A stretch of DNA of 5,886 bases, from the NCBI GenBank assembly GCA_027346205.1, contig DAIESR010000163.1, positions 1 through 5,886 on the forward strand, written 5' to 3'. The notes beneath the pieces are model-generated. The model saw nothing but the letters and a program-made list of their open reading frames with translations, was not told the DNA's origin and searched no databases. Shown here one piece after another: positions 4,702 through 5,886 of this stretch. How positions within the stretch are numbered: the first letter of the stretch is position 1; the number at the start of each line of letters is the position of its first letter. The position numbers and the translations under genes are program-made. Origin of the DNA: Beijerinckiaceae bacterium (GTDB taxonomy: Bacteria > Pseudomonadota > Alphaproteobacteria > Rhizobiales > Beijerinckiaceae).

Positions 4702-5886
4702 ATGAGTGCTCGGAAGGTCCGAGACGCGGTGCGGCCCGCTCACCCGTCACGAGTGAGGTTGAGCCCCACGCAAGACGTTGAACTCAGAGACGATTCTTTT
4801 TGGGCACTATCTCAATCGCCTTGGCTCCGTATCGAATCCGACTTTTGGCCTCCGGCTGGCCGCTGGGTAAGATTGACCTATGTCGCGAGCCTGTTCGATC
4901 CGTTGGCGCGGCCGGTCATCCGTTGCATCACTGAAAATTCTTTTCATGATGACATCCTGCCTGCCGCTTTATTCGGTCGGGCCGTCTGGATCGGCCATAT
5001 AGCCGAAGGCACGCGCGAGATATGGATTTCGCCGTCCAATTGCCCTGGTCCTTTCGGTTTCGCGATAGAAGATTTTGTGCCCATATCGACTCCGGCGCTC
5101 ATCTGGCAATGTTTCGCTCGTAATCCGCATCGCTGCCTGACCGGCATCGGCGCTCATCTCATTGGATTGAAATATGCTGCCAAGACGGAGTTTCGCCGCG
5201 TGCTTTCGGCGACGCCCCTTGATGATTACGACGCATGGAGAAAGCCTCGGTTGAGAGCGCTTGATCTCACGAGTCTCGATCGGCCGCGAAGCGATTGGAC
5301 AATCGGCCCGCATATTCGCTTCGTCGCGCATATACAGGCGGGCGATCTCGTAGGCCTGAAAGCACTGGTCTCGCAGCTTCAAGCACAGCCTTATCCGAAT
5401 TGGACGCTTGTCGTCGTTTCGACCTCGCCGATTGCTGAACTTCCGGCGCCGGAGGATGCCGGCGCATCCGTCATGTTTATCCGTCCAGATGCAAGGGCTC
5501 GGGAGCTTCTCGAAGGCCTCTCGGATGATGATATCGTCGCGCCGGTTGCGACGGGGGATCTCATTCCCGCCTATTCGGTTGCGGCTCTCGCGGAGGCGGC
5601 ACATCAATATGCCGCAACCGATATTTTCTATGGCGACGAGGACTTTCTCGACGCGAATGGTCGTCTTTCGGCGCCGCAGTTGAGGCCGGATTGGAGCCCG
5701 GTTTTTTGCGCCGCGTCGTTCTATATGGGCGCAGCAGTTTTTTTTCGCGTCGGCATCGCTAGGCGGTTCGCCGATGACAGCACGGCGCTCGACTATGCGG
5801 CGCCGGAAAAATTAGCCAAGAACGCTGTCCGTCAGCAACCTACCGTCACCCATATCCGTCGGGTGATGCGAACGCGCAGCGATGCA
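4702..5886 (+). CDS. Glycosyltransferase-like protein with N-terminal beta-rich domain, 3' end beyond window
   Basis: The frame stays open for 395 codons to the window edge with no stop, so the protein is incomplete. Residues about 30-150 look like a beta-sandwich (SPWLRIESDFWPPAGRWVRL, FGRAVWIGHI, EIWISPSNCPGPFGF), a module I associate with some alphaproteobacterial glycosyltransferases. A linker with LDDYDAWRKPRL and LDRPRSDW (192-199) leads into a GT2-like fold: HIRFVAHIQAGD, LQAQPYPNWTLVVVS (about 226-240), FYGDEDFLDANGRL (309-322), then RPDWSP and FYMGAAVFFR, which parallel the YSDED and KPDW segments of GT2 enzymes. Two key sites are eroded. The DDGS after the second strand is replaced by STSP, and the DHDD position reads ATGD (283-286). 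This first domain may thus be non-catalytic, with an active domain beyond the window. Together with the upstream glycosyltransferase it suggests a polysaccharide cluster. GGAG supports the start. Confidence 0.85.
   Translation, partial: MSARKVRDAVRPAHPSRVRLSPTQDVELRDDSFWALSQSPWLRIESDFWPPAGRWVRLTYVASLFDPLARPVIRCITENSFHDDILPAALFGRAVWIGHIAEGTREIWISPSNCPGPFGFAIEDFVPISTPALIWQCFARNPHRCLTGIGAHLIGLKYAAKTEFRRVLSATPLDDYDAWRKPRLRALDLTSLDRPRSDWTIGPHIRFVAHIQAGDLVGLKALVSQLQAQPYPNWTLVVVSTSPIAELPAPEDAGASVMFIRPDARARELLEGLSDDDIVAPVATGDLIPAYSVAALAEAAHQYAATDIFYGDEDFLDANGRLSAPQLRPDWSPVFCAASFYMGAAVFFRVGIARRFADDSTALDYAAPEKLAKNAVRQQPTVTHIRRVMRTRSDA

Noticed and set aside
4278..4703. Minus-strand 141-codon frame covering the spacer between the glycosyltransferases
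   Set aside because: Most of it is antisense to the conserved end of the glycosyltransferase, and the spacer part shows no motif or ribosome binding site.
4969..5607. Minus-strand 212-codon frame in the last third of the window
   Set aside because: It is antisense to the open + strand frame from 4702, which has GT2-type motifs and a ribosome binding site.
4702..5886. The eroded glycosyltransferase as a pseudogene
   Set aside because: The frame is intact over 395 codons with a good ribosome binding site. Loss of motifs without stops or frameshifts fits a specialised domain better than decay.

Overview
The window looks like chromosomal DNA of a methylotrophic alphaproteobacterium. The main evidence is the 3' end of an fhc operon: the formyltransferase FhcD (Ftr) followed by FhcC. 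These belong to the tetrahydromethanopterin/methanofuran-linked C1 oxidation pathway, which in bacteria is found mainly in methylotrophs. The moderately high GC, the GTG starts, a near-ideal CtrA binding site and the flavour of the other proteins suggest Hyphomicrobiales, possibly Beijerinckiaceae or Methylocystaceae. The family-level placement is inference.

Layout, all genes on the + strand. (1) 2-841: fhcD, missing about 20 N-terminal codons at the window edge. (2) 838-1644: fhcC, overlapping fhcD by four bases (GTGA) and probably translationally coupled to it. (3) 1645-1780: intergenic region with a weak terminator-like hairpin, a pair of GAATTTC repeats, a candidate sigma-70 promoter and a TTAA-N7-TTAACCA CtrA box just before a strong ribosome binding site. 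(4) 1781-2482: a 233-residue protein I cannot name, with a soluble N-terminal part and one membrane helix at the very C-terminus. (5) 2572-4467: a 631-residue protein with two tandem family 2 glycosyltransferase domains. (6) 4468-4701: a short lower-GC spacer with a 15-bp tandem duplication, two dyads and a doubtful 58-codon ORF. (7) 4702 to the window end: a second, incomplete glycosyltransferase-like protein. It has an N-terminal region that looks like a beta-sandwich and a GT2-like domain whose usual DDGS and DxD motifs are eroded.

Functionally the window is a junction. The left part finishes a central C1 pathway, in which formyl-H4MPT passes its formyl group to methanofuran and the Fhc complex releases formate. 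The right part begins a cell-surface polysaccharide locus. The CtrA-box gene between them may be tied to the cell cycle. No tRNA, rRNA, CRISPR array or insertion sequence was seen.

I did not find clear evidence of a wholly new system. The items most worth following up are the CtrA site with its unnamed tail-anchored protein, and the second glycosyltransferase with its degenerate first catalytic domain.
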